From: Endobacterium cereale
GTDB lineage: Bacteria > Pseudomonadota > Alphaproteobacteria > Rhizobiales > Rhizobiaceae
Assembly: GCF_009617585.1 (NCBI RefSeq)
Contig: NZ_WIXI01000022.1
Coordinates: forward strand, 622,001 to 686,000
Direction of reading: 5' to 3'
DNA length: 64,000 nt
Shown here: positions 8,500 to 17,987 of the stretch, piece by piece
How positions within the stretch are numbered: the stretch's first letter is position 1
Layout of the letters: each line of letters opens with the position of its first letter
Translations under genes and position numbers: made by a program
Notes under the pieces: model-generated
Told to the model about the DNA's origin: nothing
Databases searched by the model: none
What the model saw: the letters and a program-made list of their open reading frames with translations, nothing else

Positions 8500-8663
8500 A
8501 ATCAAAAAATCCTTGAATACGGAGGGAGAATAAAGCGGCAGCGCAAACCTGTTGCCGCTTTGCCTGCAGGAGACGACACCTTCACGGGCGTCGGTTCGGC
8601 AGGCTGTTCGAGATCATGGAAGGGCGCAAAAACCTTGCACGCTTTGGCGCCCTCATCCGACGA

Positions 8664-9506
8664 TCAACGCAGTTCATTGATCGGGATGTGGTCCATGTCG
8701 TCGAAGGTGAGGTTTTCGCCGCACATCGCCCAGATGAACGTGTAGTTGGCAGTGCCGCAACCGGCATGGATCGACCACGATGGCGAGATGACGGCCTGTT
8801 CATTGCCGACCAGGATATGGCGGGTCTGCTGGCCTTCGCCCATCATGTGGAAGACAGCCTGATCTTCGGCGATGTTGAAGTAGTAGTAGATTTCCGAACG
8901 GCGCTCATGGGTGTGGGCCGGCATGGTGTTCCAGACATTGCCCGAATCGAGTTCGGTCAGGCCCATCGACAGCTGGCAGGTTTCCAGAACGTCCGGGTGG
9001 ATGAACTGGTTGATGACGCGCTTGTTGGCGGTAGCGTTATCACCGACCGGCTTTTTCTTCGCATCCGACATCGACAGGAAGGTGGTCTTGCAGACTTTGT
9101 GGGCCGGCGCCGAGATCATGTAGAATTTTGCCGGCTTGGTTGCGTCCTTGCTGCGGAAGGTGACCTGCTTGGTGCCCTTGGTAACGTAGAGGCAATCCTT
9201 GAAGCCGGTTTCGAACACTTCGCCGTCGACGTCGATCGAGCCTTCGCCACCGAGGTTGAAGATGCCGAGTTCGCGGCGCTCCAGCACGTAGTTGGTGCCG
9301 AAGTTCTTCATGCAGTCGATGCCCTTGTCGAGCGGCACGGCTTCACTGACCGGCATGCAGCCGAACACGACCATACGGTCGACATGGCTGTAGGTAGCCA
9401 AAATCTCGTCGGCGACGAAGAGCTTTTCGATGAGGAATTCGGCGCGCGTTTCTTCGGTCGTGTAACGCTTGAAATCTCTCTGGCTGGCCGAATAACGGAT
9501 GTCCAT
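8664..9506 (-). CDS. kduI: 5-keto-4-deoxyuronate isomerase
   Basis: A cupin isomerase converting 5-keto-4-deoxyuronate to 2,5-diketo-3-deoxygluconate in pectin/oligogalacturonide catabolism. The zinc-binding segment MPAHTHERRSEIYYYF, with the two His and Glu of KduI, and the downstream SIHAGCGTANY are plainly present. The start MDIRYSAS at 9506 has AGGAG 7 bases upstream and gives 280 residues, the family's normal length; the open frame runs 25 codons further but is unsupported. It lies between yhcH and kduD in the operon. Confidence 0.94.
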   Translation of the reverse strand: MDIRYSASQRDFKRYTTEETRAEFLIEKLFVADEILATYSHVDRMVVFGCMPVSEAVPLDKGIDCMKNFGTNYVLERRELGIFNLGGEGSIDVDGEVFETGFKDCLYVTKGTKQVTFRSKDATKPAKFYMISAPAHKVCKTTFLSMSDAKKKPVGDNATANKRVINQFIHPDVLETCQLSMGLTELDSGNVWNTMPAHTHERRSEIYYYFNIAEDQAVFHMMGEGQQTRHILVGNEQAVISPSWSIHAGCGTANYTFIWAMCGENLTFDDMDHIPINELR

Positions 9507-9558
9507 GATGTAACTCCTGTAGAAATTTGTATCGTGATGAAAGAGGCCGGTCTGGCGC

Positions 9559-10038
<480 letters not shown>

Positions 10039-10060
10039 TCATGGGCCTTTTTGAGGCATC

Positions 10061-10086
10061 GGGGCCGGCGGCCTAGCGCCGGCCCC
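10061..10086 (-). terminator. Stem-loop between kdgT and yhcH
   Basis: GGGGCCGGCG and CGCCGGCCCC form a perfect 10-bp stem with a 6-base loop in the 74-bp gap after the kdgT stop. Without a U-run it is probably an mRNA-processing or attenuation element inside the operon. Confidence 0.5.
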
Positions 10087-10094
10087 GGCGAACC

Positions 10095-11111
10095 TTACTC
10101 GGCAGGCCGCAAAGCGTCACTTGCCTGCGGGACTTCAGCCGGAGCGGCTTCGGTCACGCCTGCCCGCTTTTTCATGTACTTGGCGTACATGCCGGTCAGG
10201 ATCGGAACCAGGATGGCCGTTGTCAGGCACGCAGCGGCGACCAGCGAGGTTGCGGCGGCAGCGGCGGGTTTGAACTGCGGTGCCATTTCGGCGATGATCA
10301 TCGGGTTGGCGACGGCCGCACCGGCAGCCGACGAGGCGGCCAGACCGGCAGTACCATTGCCGCCACCGATGATCTTGTCGGCCAGCATCAGCGGAATACC
10401 GGTGACGAAGATGACGATGACGCCGAGCAGGATGCCGCCCAGACCGGTGGTCAGGATGACGTTAAGGTCGATGCCGTTACCGAGCGCGAAACCGAAGAAC
10501 GGGATGAGCGTGGTAACGCCGCCCTTGAAGAAGGCGCGCAGGTCCTTGTCGAGATTGCCGAGGATGAAGCCGATCAGGAACGGCAGGACGGCGCCGACGA
10601 ACAGGTGCGGTTCGAACGTGGCGACGCCGGCAGCGCCGAGGATCAGCATCGAGACCAGCGGGCCCGATTCGATCGACATCAGCACGAAGGCACCCGATTC
10701 TTCCTTGGTGCCATATTGCTGCATGATCGCGGCGTAGAGACCGCCATTGGTCATATCCATTGCGGCGCAGATGGCGAGTGCCGAAAAGCCCATGAACAGG
10801 CCCGACTGGACGCCTTCAAGCGGCAGGAACTGGGCGGCGATATAGGTCGCGCCCCAGGCAACCAGCGTCTTGACGACGACGAGGTTCCCCGACTTGCGCA
10901 GCACCGTGCCGGTTGCGCGCAGGTCGATCGACGTGCCCATGCAGAAGAACCAGACGGCGAGGATCGGCACCGTGCCGGCGATCAGGCCGTTGGTGAACGA
11001 GCCAAAGTAGCTGCCGGCCCAGGGGAAAAACGTCTTGCACAGTGCGCCGAGAATGAGCGGCACCAGCATCAGGCCACCGGGGACCTTGTCGATTGCTTTC
11101 TTGATATTCAT
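10095..11111 (-). CDS. kdgT: 2-keto-3-deoxygluconate permease
   Basis: An integral membrane symporter of the KdgT family (338 residues, about ten hydrophobic helices) that imports 2-keto-3-deoxygluconate. Family-like segments include [20 protein letters not shown] at the N-terminus, the glycine-rich [18 protein letters not shown], and [35 protein letters not shown] precedes the ATG. The adjacent KDG kinase and KduI/KduD support the substrate. The C-terminal ~25 residues are hydrophilic. Confidence 0.93.
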   Translation of the reverse strand: MNIKKAIDKVPGGLMLVPLILGALCKTFFPWAGSYFGSFTNGLIAGTVPILAVWFFCMGTSIDLRATGTVLRKSGNLVVVKTLVAWGATYIAAQFLPLEGVQSGLFMGFSALAICAAMDMTNGGLYAAIMQQYGTKEESGAFVLMSIESGPLVSMLILGAAGVATFEPHLFVGAVLPFLIGFILGNLDKDLRAFFKGGVTTLIPFFGFALGNGIDLNVILTTGLGGILLGVIVIFVTGIPLMLADKIIGGGNGTAGLAASSAAGAAVANPMIIAEMAPQFKPAAAAATSLVAAACLTTAILVPILTGMYAKYMKKRAGVTEAAPAEVPQASDALRPAE

Positions 11112-11141
11112 TTTTGCATTCCTCCTAAAATATTTTCTTCG

Positions 11142-12122
11142 CTACTCGGTGGCACTCTGTTGGCCGCGCTGAGCGATCTCGTTGGAAAAAACGTCTGGCG
11201 TTGCTCCTTCCGGGATGATGGCGCCGTGGTGCTGGACGACAGCACCTGCGACGACGTGGGCTCGGACAGCGGCTTCGACGGGTTGAAGGCCGAGAAGGCG
11301 TCCGAGCACGTAGGTGGCGGAAAAACTGTCGCCGGCCGCGGTGGTATCGACGACTTTTGCGACCTTGGTGGCGGGCACGATCTCGACCTTGCCGCCATGG
11401 ATGAGCGTGGCATCGCCCGGCCCGTCCTTGATCACCACTTCGAGCTGCGGCTTTTTGGCAAAATAATCGATGCCGGCCGCAACAGTCTGGGCAAGACCCA
11501 GCACTTCAAGCTCTTCGATGGTGACGAGAACGCGAGTGGAAAAACCGATGACGCGTTCATAAACGGCCCGCGCATTTTCGATGCCGCCCCAGAGAAGCGG
11601 GCGGTAGTTTCCGTCGAAATCGACGGCAACGCCGGCGTGGGCCAGTTCCTCCAGCCGTTCGAGCAGGCGCTCGCGGCTTTCGCGCTTCAGGACTGCCAGG
11701 CTGATGCCCGACAGGTAGATGCTGGTATAGGTACCGAGGGCTTCCAGCAGGTCCTTCGAACCTTCCGATTCAAAGGTTTCCCGGGCGGCCGCCTCGCCGC
11801 GCCAGTAGAAGAAGCGACGTTCGCCATTGGCATCCGTGCGGATGAAATAAAGGCCCGCACGACGTCCTTTCAGACGTAGGGCAAGATGGTCATCGACCCC
11901 CTGCTCTTTCCAGAAGGCGGCCATCTGATCACTGAAAGGATCGTCGCCGATGGCGGTGACGTAAGAAACAAAGGTACCCAGTCCGGCGCCGAGTCGCGCC
12001 ATGTAGGCTGCCGTATTAAAGGTGTCGCCGCCGAAAGCCTGGGTGATCGACCCGTCAGGCTTGCATTGCATCTCGATCATGCATTCGCCGATCGATGCGA
12101 CGCGAATTTGTTGTTGTGACAT
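11142..12122 (-). CDS. kdgK: 2-keto-3-deoxygluconate kinase (PfkB family)
   Basis: A ribokinase/PfkB-family sugar kinase (326 residues) expected to phosphorylate KDG to KDPG, which feeds the Entner-Doudoroff aldolase. The second PfkB signature DTTAAGDSFSATYVLG carries the catalytic Asp; a sugar-binding GGDTFNTAAYMARLG is near residue 35. Start MSQQQIRV at 12122 is chosen over the longer frame because an AGGG-type ribosome site precedes it and KDG kinases begin close to this motif. It is the first gene of the uronate operon. Its promoter faces that of pflB, and an FNR-type box lies about 105 bp upstream. Confidence 0.92.
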   Translation of the reverse strand: MSQQQIRVASIGECMIEMQCKPDGSITQAFGGDTFNTAAYMARLGAGLGTFVSYVTAIGDDPFSDQMAAFWKEQGVDDHLALRLKGRRAGLYFIRTDANGERRFFYWRGEAAARETFESEGSKDLLEALGTYTSIYLSGISLAVLKRESRERLLERLEELAHAGVAVDFDGNYRPLLWGGIENARAVYERVIGFSTRVLVTIEELEVLGLAQTVAAGIDYFAKKPQLEVVIKDGPGDATLIHGGKVEIVPATKVAKVVDTTAAGDSFSATYVLGRLLGLQPVEAAVRAHVVAGAVVQHHGAIIPEGATPDVFSNEIAQRGQQSATE

Positions 12123-12226
12123 TGTGCATCCCTTCCCGGCCGCGTTTGCGGCTTGAAGCACAAGGCGTCTCTGACCCCCGTCTTGCGCTTTCGAGATGAA
12201 CTTATCGGGATGTCGCACCCTCGGCG

Positions 12227-12240
12227 TTGATCGGGATCAA
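12227..12240. promoter_or_regulatory. Perfect FNR/FnrN-type anaerobic box
   Basis: TTGATCGGGATCAA matches the TTGAT-N4-ATCAA consensus exactly and lies in the divergent gap between kdgK and pflB. Its centre is ~135 bp before the pflB ATG and ~111 bp before the kdgK ATG. Direct control of pflBA by an FNR/FixK-family protein is the simplest reading, since pyruvate formate-lyase works only without oxygen. The symmetric site could also act on kdgK. The match is seen; the role is inferred. Confidence 0.8.
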
Positions 12241-12368
12241 TGGTTTCTCGCCGCTTGTTGATAGCTTGCAGGTGGAAGTCAGGACGCCTGCCATTCGATG
12301 AGCATGTGTCGTGATTTGGGAGGATCCTAAATCAAATGCCGAAAGGCAAAGCAGAAGGAAGACATTCA

Positions 12369-14627
12369 ATGGGCATCCTTTCCGAAAAGATCACTCCGGC
12401 CGATGCGTGGTCGGGTTTCAAAGGCGAGGCCTGGCGCGAAAGCGTCGATGTTCGCGATTTCATTCAGGCGAACTACACCCCCTATACTGCCGACAGCACA
12501 TTTCTGGCCGGTGCGACAAAACGCACGCTGAAACTCTGGGAAGACCTCAGCGTCCTCCTCAAGGCCGAACGGGAAAAGGGCGTTCTCGACGTGTCCGCCG
12601 ACCGCGCCTCGACCATCACCGCCCATGACGCCGGCTACATCGACCAGAGCGCCGAGCTGATCGTCGGCCTGCAGACCGACGCGCCGCTGAAGCGCGCCAT
12701 CATGCCGAATGGTGGGTTGCGCATGGTCGAAAACGGGCTGGAAGCTTTTGGTTTCGAGCTTGATCCTTCGGTCAAGGAAGTCTGGACCAAATATCGCAAG
12801 AGCCATAACCAGGGCATCTTTGACGTCTACAGCCCGGAAATCCTCGCCGCCCGCAAGTCCGGCGTCATCACCGGCCTGCCGGATGCCTATGGTCGCGGCC
12901 GTATCATCGGCGATTATCGCCGTGTTGCGCTTTACGGCACGGATGCCCTGCGCGCCTTCCGCCAGAAGGATTTTCGCGCCATCGAGAACGAGGTCTTCAC
13001 CGAAAGCGTGATGCGCCTGCGTGAAGAACTGTCGGAACAGTTCCGCGCGCTCGATGAACTGCGCGAAATGGCCGCGAAATACGGCTATGACATTTCCAGG
13101 CCTGCGACCAATGCGCGCGAAGCCATCCAGTGGACCTATTTCGCCTATCTGGCAGCGGTGAAGGAACAGAACGGTGCGGCCATGTCGCTCGGCCGTGTCT
13201 CGACCTTCCTCGACATCTATATCCAGCGCGATATCGATGCCGGTCTTCTCAACGAAGAGCAGGCCCAGGAACTGATTGATGACATGATCATCAAGCTGCG
13301 TATCGTTCGCTTCCTGCGCACCCCAGAGTATGACCAGCTGTTTTCCGGCGATCCGACCTGGGTCACGGAATCGATCGGTGGCCTTGGCGAAGATGGTCGT
13401 CCGCTGGTCACCAAGTCGAGCTTCCGCTTCCTGCACACACTCTACAATCTCGGCCCGGCTCCGGAACCGAACCTGACCGTGCTGTGGAGCACCAAGCTGC
13501 CTACCGGCTTCAAGAACTTCTGCGCAAAGGTCTCTGCCGATACCAGCGCCATCCAGTATGAAAACGATGACCTGATGCGGCCCAAATGGGGCGACGACTA
13601 CGGCATTGCATGCTGCGTCTCGGCCATGCGCATCGGCAAGCAGATGCAGTTTTTTGGCGCACGCTCGAACCTCGCAAAGGCTCTGCTTTATGCGATCAAC
13701 GGCGGCGTCGATGAAAAGAGCGGTGTCGCGGTTGCCAAGGGCTTTGAGCCGATCACGGGCGACGTGCTGGTCTATGACGAAGTCATGGCCAAGTTCGACA
13801 AGATGATGGACTGGCTGGCCGCGACCTATGTCAAGGCGCTCAACACCGTCCATTACATGCACGACAAATACGCTTACGAGCGTATCGAAATGGCGCTGCA
13901 TGACCGCGACATTCTGCGCACCATGGCTTGCGGCATTGCCGGCCTGTCTGTGGCAGCAGACTCGCTCTCGGCCATCAAACACGCCAAGGTGCACGTGATC
14001 CGCAACGAGGCAGGCCTTGCCGTCGATTACAAGATCGAGGGCGAATACCCGGCTTACGGCAATAACGACAACCGCGCCGACGACATCGCGGTCTGGCTGA
14101 CCGAGACCTTCATGAAGAAGATCGCCGCCCAGCCCTACTTCTACCGCGACTCGATGCCGACGCAGTCGGTTCTGACGATCACCTCCAACGTGGTCTACGG
14201 CAAGAAGACCGGCAATACGCCGGACGGACGCCGCGCCGGCGAGCCCTTTGCGCCGGGTGCAAACCCGATGAACGGCCGCGACACCAAGGGTTTTGTCGCA
14301 GCCGGTGCATCGGTTGCAAAAATCCCCTACGACTCGGCTCTCGACGGCATTTCCTGGACGGCCTCGGCCACCCCGGATTCGCTCGGCAAGACCGATGAGG
14401 AACGCGCCCAGAACCTCGCCAATTGCCTGGACGGTTATGCGGCGGCCGGTGGTTTCCATGTCAACGTCAACGTGTTCAATCGCGACACGCTGGTTGACGC
14501 CATGGATCATCCGGAACTCTACTCGCAGCTGACGGTCCGCGTATCGGGCTATGCCGTCAACTTCGTCAAGCTGACCCGCGAACAGCAGCTCGACGTCATC
14601 TCGCGTACGTTCCACGCCAGAATGTAA
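12369..14627 (+). CDS. pflB: Pyruvate formate-lyase
   Basis: A glycyl-radical enzyme converting pyruvate and CoA to acetyl-CoA and formate under anoxia. At 752 residues it is close to the 759 of the E. coli enzyme. The two adjacent active-site cysteines are seen in [12 protein letters not shown] (C415, C416) and the radical glycine in RVSGYAVNF (G727), which separate true PFL from glycerol dehydratase-like relatives. The ATG at 12369 has GAAGGAAG upstream; an earlier in-frame ATG (12336) lacks one. The activase gene follows. No formate channel or formate dehydrogenase is nearby. An FNR box lies upstream. Confidence 0.96.
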   Translation: MGILSEKITPADAWSGFKGEAWRESVDVRDFIQANYTPYTADSTFLAGATKRTLKLWEDLSVLLKAEREKGVLDVSADRASTITAHDAGYIDQSAELIVGLQTDAPLKRAIMPNGGLRMVENGLEAFGFELDPSVKEVWTKYRKSHNQGIFDVYSPEILAARKSGVITGLPDAYGRGRIIGDYRRVALYGTDALRAFRQKDFRAIENEVFTESVMRLREELSEQFRALDELREMAAKYGYDISRPATNAREAIQWTYFAYLAAVKEQNGAAMSLGRVSTFLDIYIQRDIDAGLLNEEQAQELIDDMIIKLRIVRFLRTPEYDQLFSGDPTWVTESIGGLGEDGRPLVTKSSFRFLHTLYNLGPAPEPNLTVLWSTKLPTGFKNFCAKVSADTSAIQYENDDLMRPKWGDDYGIACCVSAMRIGKQMQFFGARSNLAKALLYAINGGVDEKSGVAVAKGFEPITGDVLVYDEVMAKFDKMMDWLAATYVKALNTVHYMHDKYAYERIEMALHDRDILRTMACGIAGLSVAADSLSAIKHAKVHVIRNEAGLAVDYKIEGEYPAYGNNDNRADDIAVWLTETFMKKIAAQPYFYRDSMPTQSVLTITSNVVYGKKTGNTPDGRRAGEPFAPGANPMNGRDTKGFVAAGASVAKIPYDSALDGISWTASATPDSLGKTDEERAQNLANCLDGYAAAGGFHVNVNVFNRDTLVDAMDHPELYSQLTVRVSGYAVNFVKLTREQQLDVISRTFHARM

Positions 14628-14642
14628 GCCGGAACTGGAAAT

Positions 14643-14670
14643 CCCGGGCGCCGACTTTCAGGTGCCCGGG
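14643..14670 (+). terminator. GC hairpin between pflB and pflA
   Basis: CCCGGGC (14643-14649) pairs with GCCCGGG (14664-14670) in the 73-bp pflB-pflA gap. There is no U-run, so it probably protects or partially attenuates the message, giving more PflB than activase. Confidence 0.5.
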
Positions 14671-14700
14671 ACCTCTAGCCAAATTATTCGCCATAAAACC

Positions 14701-15504
14701 ATGAGCCTCACCATGGACATCCATCCTATTTCAAACGGTTCGCCCAAGGCTGCCGCCAGCCACCACACGCCACTCGACCACGGCTTCCTGCACTCCGTCG
14801 AAAGCGGCGCTGCCGTCGATGGACCGGGCATGCGCTTCGTTTTCTTCATGGCGGGCTGCCAGTTCCGCTGTCTTTATTGCCACAACCCCGACACCTGGAA
14901 ACTGCACAATGGTCGCCGCATCACGCTCGATGACGTGATCGCCGAGATCAAACCCTATTCCGGCTTTCTGAAATTTGCTGGCGGCGTGACCATTTCCGGC
15001 GGCGAGCCGCTGATGCAGGCCGGTTTCGTCGGCGAGATGTTTCGCCGCATCAAGCAGGAATTCGGCCTGCATACCGCACTGGACACGCAGGGGTTTCTGC
15101 ACGGCAATGTCGAGGATACGTTTTTCGACAATGTCGATCTGGTGATGCTCGACATCAAGCATTCCGACCCCGACACCTACAAGCGCCTGACGGCGCAGCC
15201 ACTGCAGCCGACGCTGGATTTTGCCCACCGCCTGAAACGCCTCAACAAGCCGATGTGGTTACGTTACGTGCTGGTGCCCGGCTGGACGGATGGCGCGGAA
15301 GACATTGCCCGTCTTGCCAATTTCGTCGCCGATCTGGGCGATATCGTCAAACGCGTGGAAGTGTTGCCGTTCCACCAGATGGGCACCCAGAAATGGGAGC
15401 AACTGGGCATCGAATATACGCTGAAGGATTGCCCGACACCGACGCCGGAATCCGTCGCACAGGCCCGCGCGATTTTTGCGACCAAAGGTCTGACGGTCGT
15501 GTGA
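14701..15504 (+). CDS. pflA: Pyruvate formate-lyase activating enzyme (radical SAM)
   Basis: A radical S-adenosylmethionine protein that installs the glycyl radical on PflB. The [4Fe-4S] cluster motif CQFRCLYC (C53, C57, C60) has the C-x3-C-x2-C spacing, followed by the family's HNPDTW. GGVTISGGEPLMQ is the SAM-binding glycine-rich segment and LDTQGF the next conserved strand. The ATG at 14701 gives 267 residues; an in-frame GTG at 14662 falls inside the hairpin and ATG 14713 is also possible. It is directly downstream of its substrate gene. Confidence 0.93.
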   Translation: MSLTMDIHPISNGSPKAAASHHTPLDHGFLHSVESGAAVDGPGMRFVFFMAGCQFRCLYCHNPDTWKLHNGRRITLDDVIAEIKPYSGFLKFAGGVTISGGEPLMQAGFVGEMFRRIKQEFGLHTALDTQGFLHGNVEDTFFDNVDLVMLDIKHSDPDTYKRLTAQPLQPTLDFAHRLKRLNKPMWLRYVLVPGWTDGAEDIARLANFVADLGDIVKRVEVLPFHQMGTQKWEQLGIEYTLKDCPTPTPESVAQARAIFATKGLTVV

Positions 15505-15532
15505 GGAAAATGGAAGACGGATCGCCGGCCCG

Positions 15533-15793
15533 TTACCACTGACCGCGTTCATCACCGGCCGGGGCGCCATTTTGCCATTGGTCATAATAGCCGATGGCGG
15601 TGTCCTGCGCCGTGCGCAGCAGGGTCGGATCCTGCCAGATCATGAAGCCGCCGATCACCAGCGCCGCCACGATGGCGATGCCGATCAGCTTTCGGACCAC
15701 GAACATCACCAGCCAGATCGCAACAAGTGCAACCACCACCATGACCAGCAGGGAATAGATATCTTCAGGGATATAAGCGTCGAATGATTCCAT
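15533..15793 (-). CDS. Small membrane protein
   Basis: An 86-residue protein with two predicted membrane helices (about residues 14-30, LLVMVVVALVAIWLVMFVV, and 34-48, IGIAIVAALVIGGFMIW), a short acidic N-terminus (MESFDAYIPED) and a hydrophilic C-terminus. I prefer the ATG at 15793 because the protein then begins with a normal soluble leader; the longer open frame adds a sequence with no homologue-like character. Function unknown. It is convergent with pflA; only 28 bp separate the stops. Confidence 0.6.
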   Translation of the reverse strand: MESFDAYIPEDIYSLLVMVVVALVAIWLVMFVVRKLIGIAIVAALVIGGFMIWQDPTLLRTAQDTAIGYYDQWQNGAPAGDERGQW

Positions 15794-16174
15794 GCCTCGC
15801 TTATAGGTGGAACGTTTTGGCCGAAAGAAGGCGGCGGACGACGTGACTGTGGATCCGTTCCATGCTGCCATCATTGGCGCGAAACGGCCACGGATCGAGG
15901 GGCATCATGGCAAAGGATGCCGTTATGGGACCTGGTCCTATTTCCCATCCATCGAAGCGAAAGAGAGGCGCCTGATCACGGAGCGGGAATGTCTCCTATG
16001 CGGCCAAAGCAGGAAATAGCACATAGAGCTTGTGACCAGGCCCAAGCAGGTGCGGTCATGGGACATGGCGGTCATGGGACATGGCTGTCAATGCCGTGGT
16101 TGCCGATAGGCTGCAAGCGCAACGGCACTCGGGCAAATTCGAACGCCCGGCGCTGCCTGTACCATTCACGAGCT
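15794..16174. other. 380-bp gap between the desaturase and the small membrane protein gene
   Basis: No gene is supported. The one visible structure is a perfect tandem duplication of a 16-bp unit, GGTCATGGGACATGGC, at 16054-16069 and 16070-16085. Confidence 0.5.
16054..16085. repeat. Two tandem copies of a 16-bp unit
   Basis: GGTCATGGGACATGGC occurs twice in direct succession, followed by a partial third start (TGTCA). It is noncoding and sits ~90 bp past the desaturase stop. Probably a slippage duplication. Confidence 0.8.
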
Positions 16175-17179
16175 TTATCGTATCGACCCAGCCCCGGTGC
16201 GCCGCGCCGACATCGGGCAGCCCTTGCACGTTCTGGCACATGTCCGCGGCACATAGGCTGTCGCTCCCGGTACGCGCTGCAACCCGTCGCGCGGCTGGGT
16301 GTTTTCTGGAAGCTTTACCGCGTCGGCGAGACCTAAGGCCATGAGAGCCTGGATGAAGGTCCAGCCAAGATCGATCTGTCCACGCTCCAGACCAAGGCGT
16401 GCTGATTGCGGAAACGCATGGTGATTGCTGTGAAATGCCTCACCGAAAGTGACCAGTCCGAAGGCAGGAAGATTGTATCCCTGCACTGCAACGCCATTGA
16501 CGCTCCAGCCCTGATGACCGCGGCGATGGGCGAAATGACCGATCAGCCAATGGCCTGTCAGCGAAACAGACACGCGCACAGCGATGCCCCAGACCAGCCA
16601 GCTCCAGCCACCGATCGCGAAGAAAAGAACGGCCCATGGCAATTGCTGTGCCATCCATGTGCGCTCGAGAAACTGATAGAAGCGATCATCGCGGACGGTC
16701 TTCTCGATAACGAAGGCAGGCGGATGACGCAGTTTTACCGCGCAATGCATCTGCCACCAGGCATCGACGAAGAACGAGCGGCGATGCGCATGCAGCGGAT
16801 GACAATCGCTCTGTCGCTGTGCCCAGTCACGGATGTCGTGAGCGTGGATCATGCCGAACGGGCCCGCCATGCCGACCAGCGTGCCGAGATAGACGAGAAT
16901 ATATTCGACCGTCCGGCCGGTTTGGAACGAGCGATGAATAAGCAGGCGATGCATACCGACGGAATGACCCGCACAGATGGTGATCGCCGTGGTGACCACA
17001 AACAGCGCGAAGGCATCCCAGCTGAAGGTCAAAGGGCCAAGAACCATTGCGGCCAGCGTCATCATGCCGGTCCAGATCGATTTCGAAGGCACCCAGATCA
17101 CCTCGCCGTCGACCGCGCTGCTTGCCGGGTCGGAGATCATGCGCTCGGTGGACAGGGTCTGGTTCGTCGCGCTTGCCAT
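16175..17179 (-). CDS. Membrane fatty acid desaturase (acyl-CoA desaturase type)
   Basis: A di-iron membrane desaturase (334 residues). The three histidine boxes are visible: HRLLIHRSF, HDIRDWAQRQSDCHPLHAH with the family's RDWA, and EAFHSNHHAFPQSARLG (HxxHH). Hydrophobic pairs flank the boxes, as in delta-9 type enzymes that introduce a double bond into acyl chains of membrane lipids. Start MASATNQT at 17179 has TGGAGG upstream; the longer frame (17212) does not. The last ~35 residues after the normal core look low in family similarity. A 28-bp inverted repeat 50 bp upstream may be its operator. Confidence 0.88.
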   Translation of the reverse strand: MASATNQTLSTERMISDPASSAVDGEVIWVPSKSIWTGMMTLAAMVLGPLTFSWDAFALFVVTTAITICAGHSVGMHRLLIHRSFQTGRTVEYILVYLGTLVGMAGPFGMIHAHDIRDWAQRQSDCHPLHAHRRSFFVDAWWQMHCAVKLRHPPAFVIEKTVRDDRFYQFLERTWMAQQLPWAVLFFAIGGWSWLVWGIAVRVSVSLTGHWLIGHFAHRRGHQGWSVNGVAVQGYNLPAFGLVTFGEAFHSNHHAFPQSARLGLERGQIDLGWTFIQALMALGLADAVKLPENTQPRDGLQRVPGATAYVPRTCARTCKGCPMSARRTGAGSIR

Positions 17180-17229
17180 TGTCGCCTCCAGGTTTTTGTG
17201 CCGCCCCAGCATCCAAAAAAGCGAGCGAC

Positions 17230-17257
17230 AAACATTTAATCAATAAGCTAAATGTTT
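17230..17257. promoter_or_regulatory. 28-bp inverted repeat upstream of the desaturase
   Basis: AAACATTTA (17230-17238) and TAAATGTTT (17249-17257) are perfect 9-bp arms with a 10-base AT-rich spacer, ~50 bp before the desaturase ATG. The spacing fits a dimeric repressor (TetR or similar). No regulator for it is encoded next door other than the MarR protein, whose own promoter has a different motif. Confidence 0.5.
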
Positions 17258-17531
17258 ATTGCACTGATTTAGATATTTAGGCAATGGACTAATTGAATGT
17301 TTTAAAAAAGAGGAGAACGGCTGTTACAGCGACTACTGGGGCAATGGCCTCAGGTCCGTGCCGCGTATCCCAGTTGTCCGGCGCTACAATCAGAGAACTC
17401 CGCCCCATCAGCCCTGCCCGTTTTGCATGGCAGGCAAACTACAATGACGCCCATCAATTCATTGCAATGCAATAGTTGGCGTGCTAACTAATATTCCCAT
17501 ATCATTAGTACGCTAATTATAAGCCTGTGAG
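17258..17531. other. AT-rich divergent promoter region, desaturase / MarR
   Basis: No gene is supported. It is AT-rich compared with the surroundings and carries the candidate MarR operator just before the marR gene. Confidence 0.5.
17504..17517. promoter_or_regulatory. Candidate MarR operator
   Basis: ATTAG-tacg-CTAAT is a perfect 5+5 inverted repeat 15 bp before the marR ATG. A related imperfect dyad, TTGGCGTGCTAA, lies at 17476-17487. Two similar AT-flanked dyads just before a MarR gene fit autorepression of the efflux operon. Confidence 0.5.
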
Positions 17532-17987
17532 ATGAAACGTTCCGAACTGCAATCTGAATTCCTTGAAGCGTTGACCAAGGCCAGCCGCAAGATCCGCACC
17601 GCCTTCAACCAGCGCGTGACGGCGCATGGGCTGACCTATCCGCGTGCCCGCGCGCTCTGGCGGCTGGCAGAAAAGCCGGACATGGCCCAGGCGGAACTGG
17701 CCTTTGAACTTGAGCTTGAACAGGCGACGATGGTGCGCCTGCTGGACAGGATGGAAGAGAACGGGCTGATTGAACGTCGCCCCTCCCTCAACGACCGGCG
17801 CGTAAAGCTGATTGCGCTGACGCCGCATGGCGAGGAACAGGCAACGCTGGTGCGTTGCGTTGCCGACCAGATGCGACAGGAAGTGTTCGCCGATATCGAC
17901 AAGGATGATCTGCGCGGCCTGACGCTGCTTTTGCAGACCATTACCGGGCGCGTTGCCGATCTGGAGGACCACCATGTCGACGCGTGA
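17532..17987 (+). CDS. MarR-family transcriptional regulator
   Basis: A 151-residue winged-helix regulator. The helix-turn-helix AQAELAFELELEQATMVRLL and the wing RRPSLNDRRVKLIALTPHG (with the conserved D-R-R) define MarR. The adjacent EmrB/EmrA-type pump genes overlap or follow closely, so it probably represses this efflux operon and responds to a toxic small molecule, as MprA/EmrR does. Its stop overlaps the next start by 14 bp. Confidence 0.92.
   Translation: MKRSELQSEFLEALTKASRKIRTAFNQRVTAHGLTYPRARALWRLAEKPDMAQAELAFELELEQATMVRLLDRMEENGLIERRPSLNDRRVKLIALTPHGEEQATLVRCVADQMRQEVFADIDKDDLRGLTLLLQTITGRVADLEDHHVDA

Noticed and set aside
12366..14615. 749-codon open frame antisense to pflB
   Set aside because: High-GC codon bias leaves long antisense frames open; the plus strand encodes an unmistakable pyruvate formate-lyase.
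16054..16085. Short tandem repeat as a CRISPR or regulatory array
   Set aside because: Only two contiguous 16-bp copies without spacers; this is a simple duplication.
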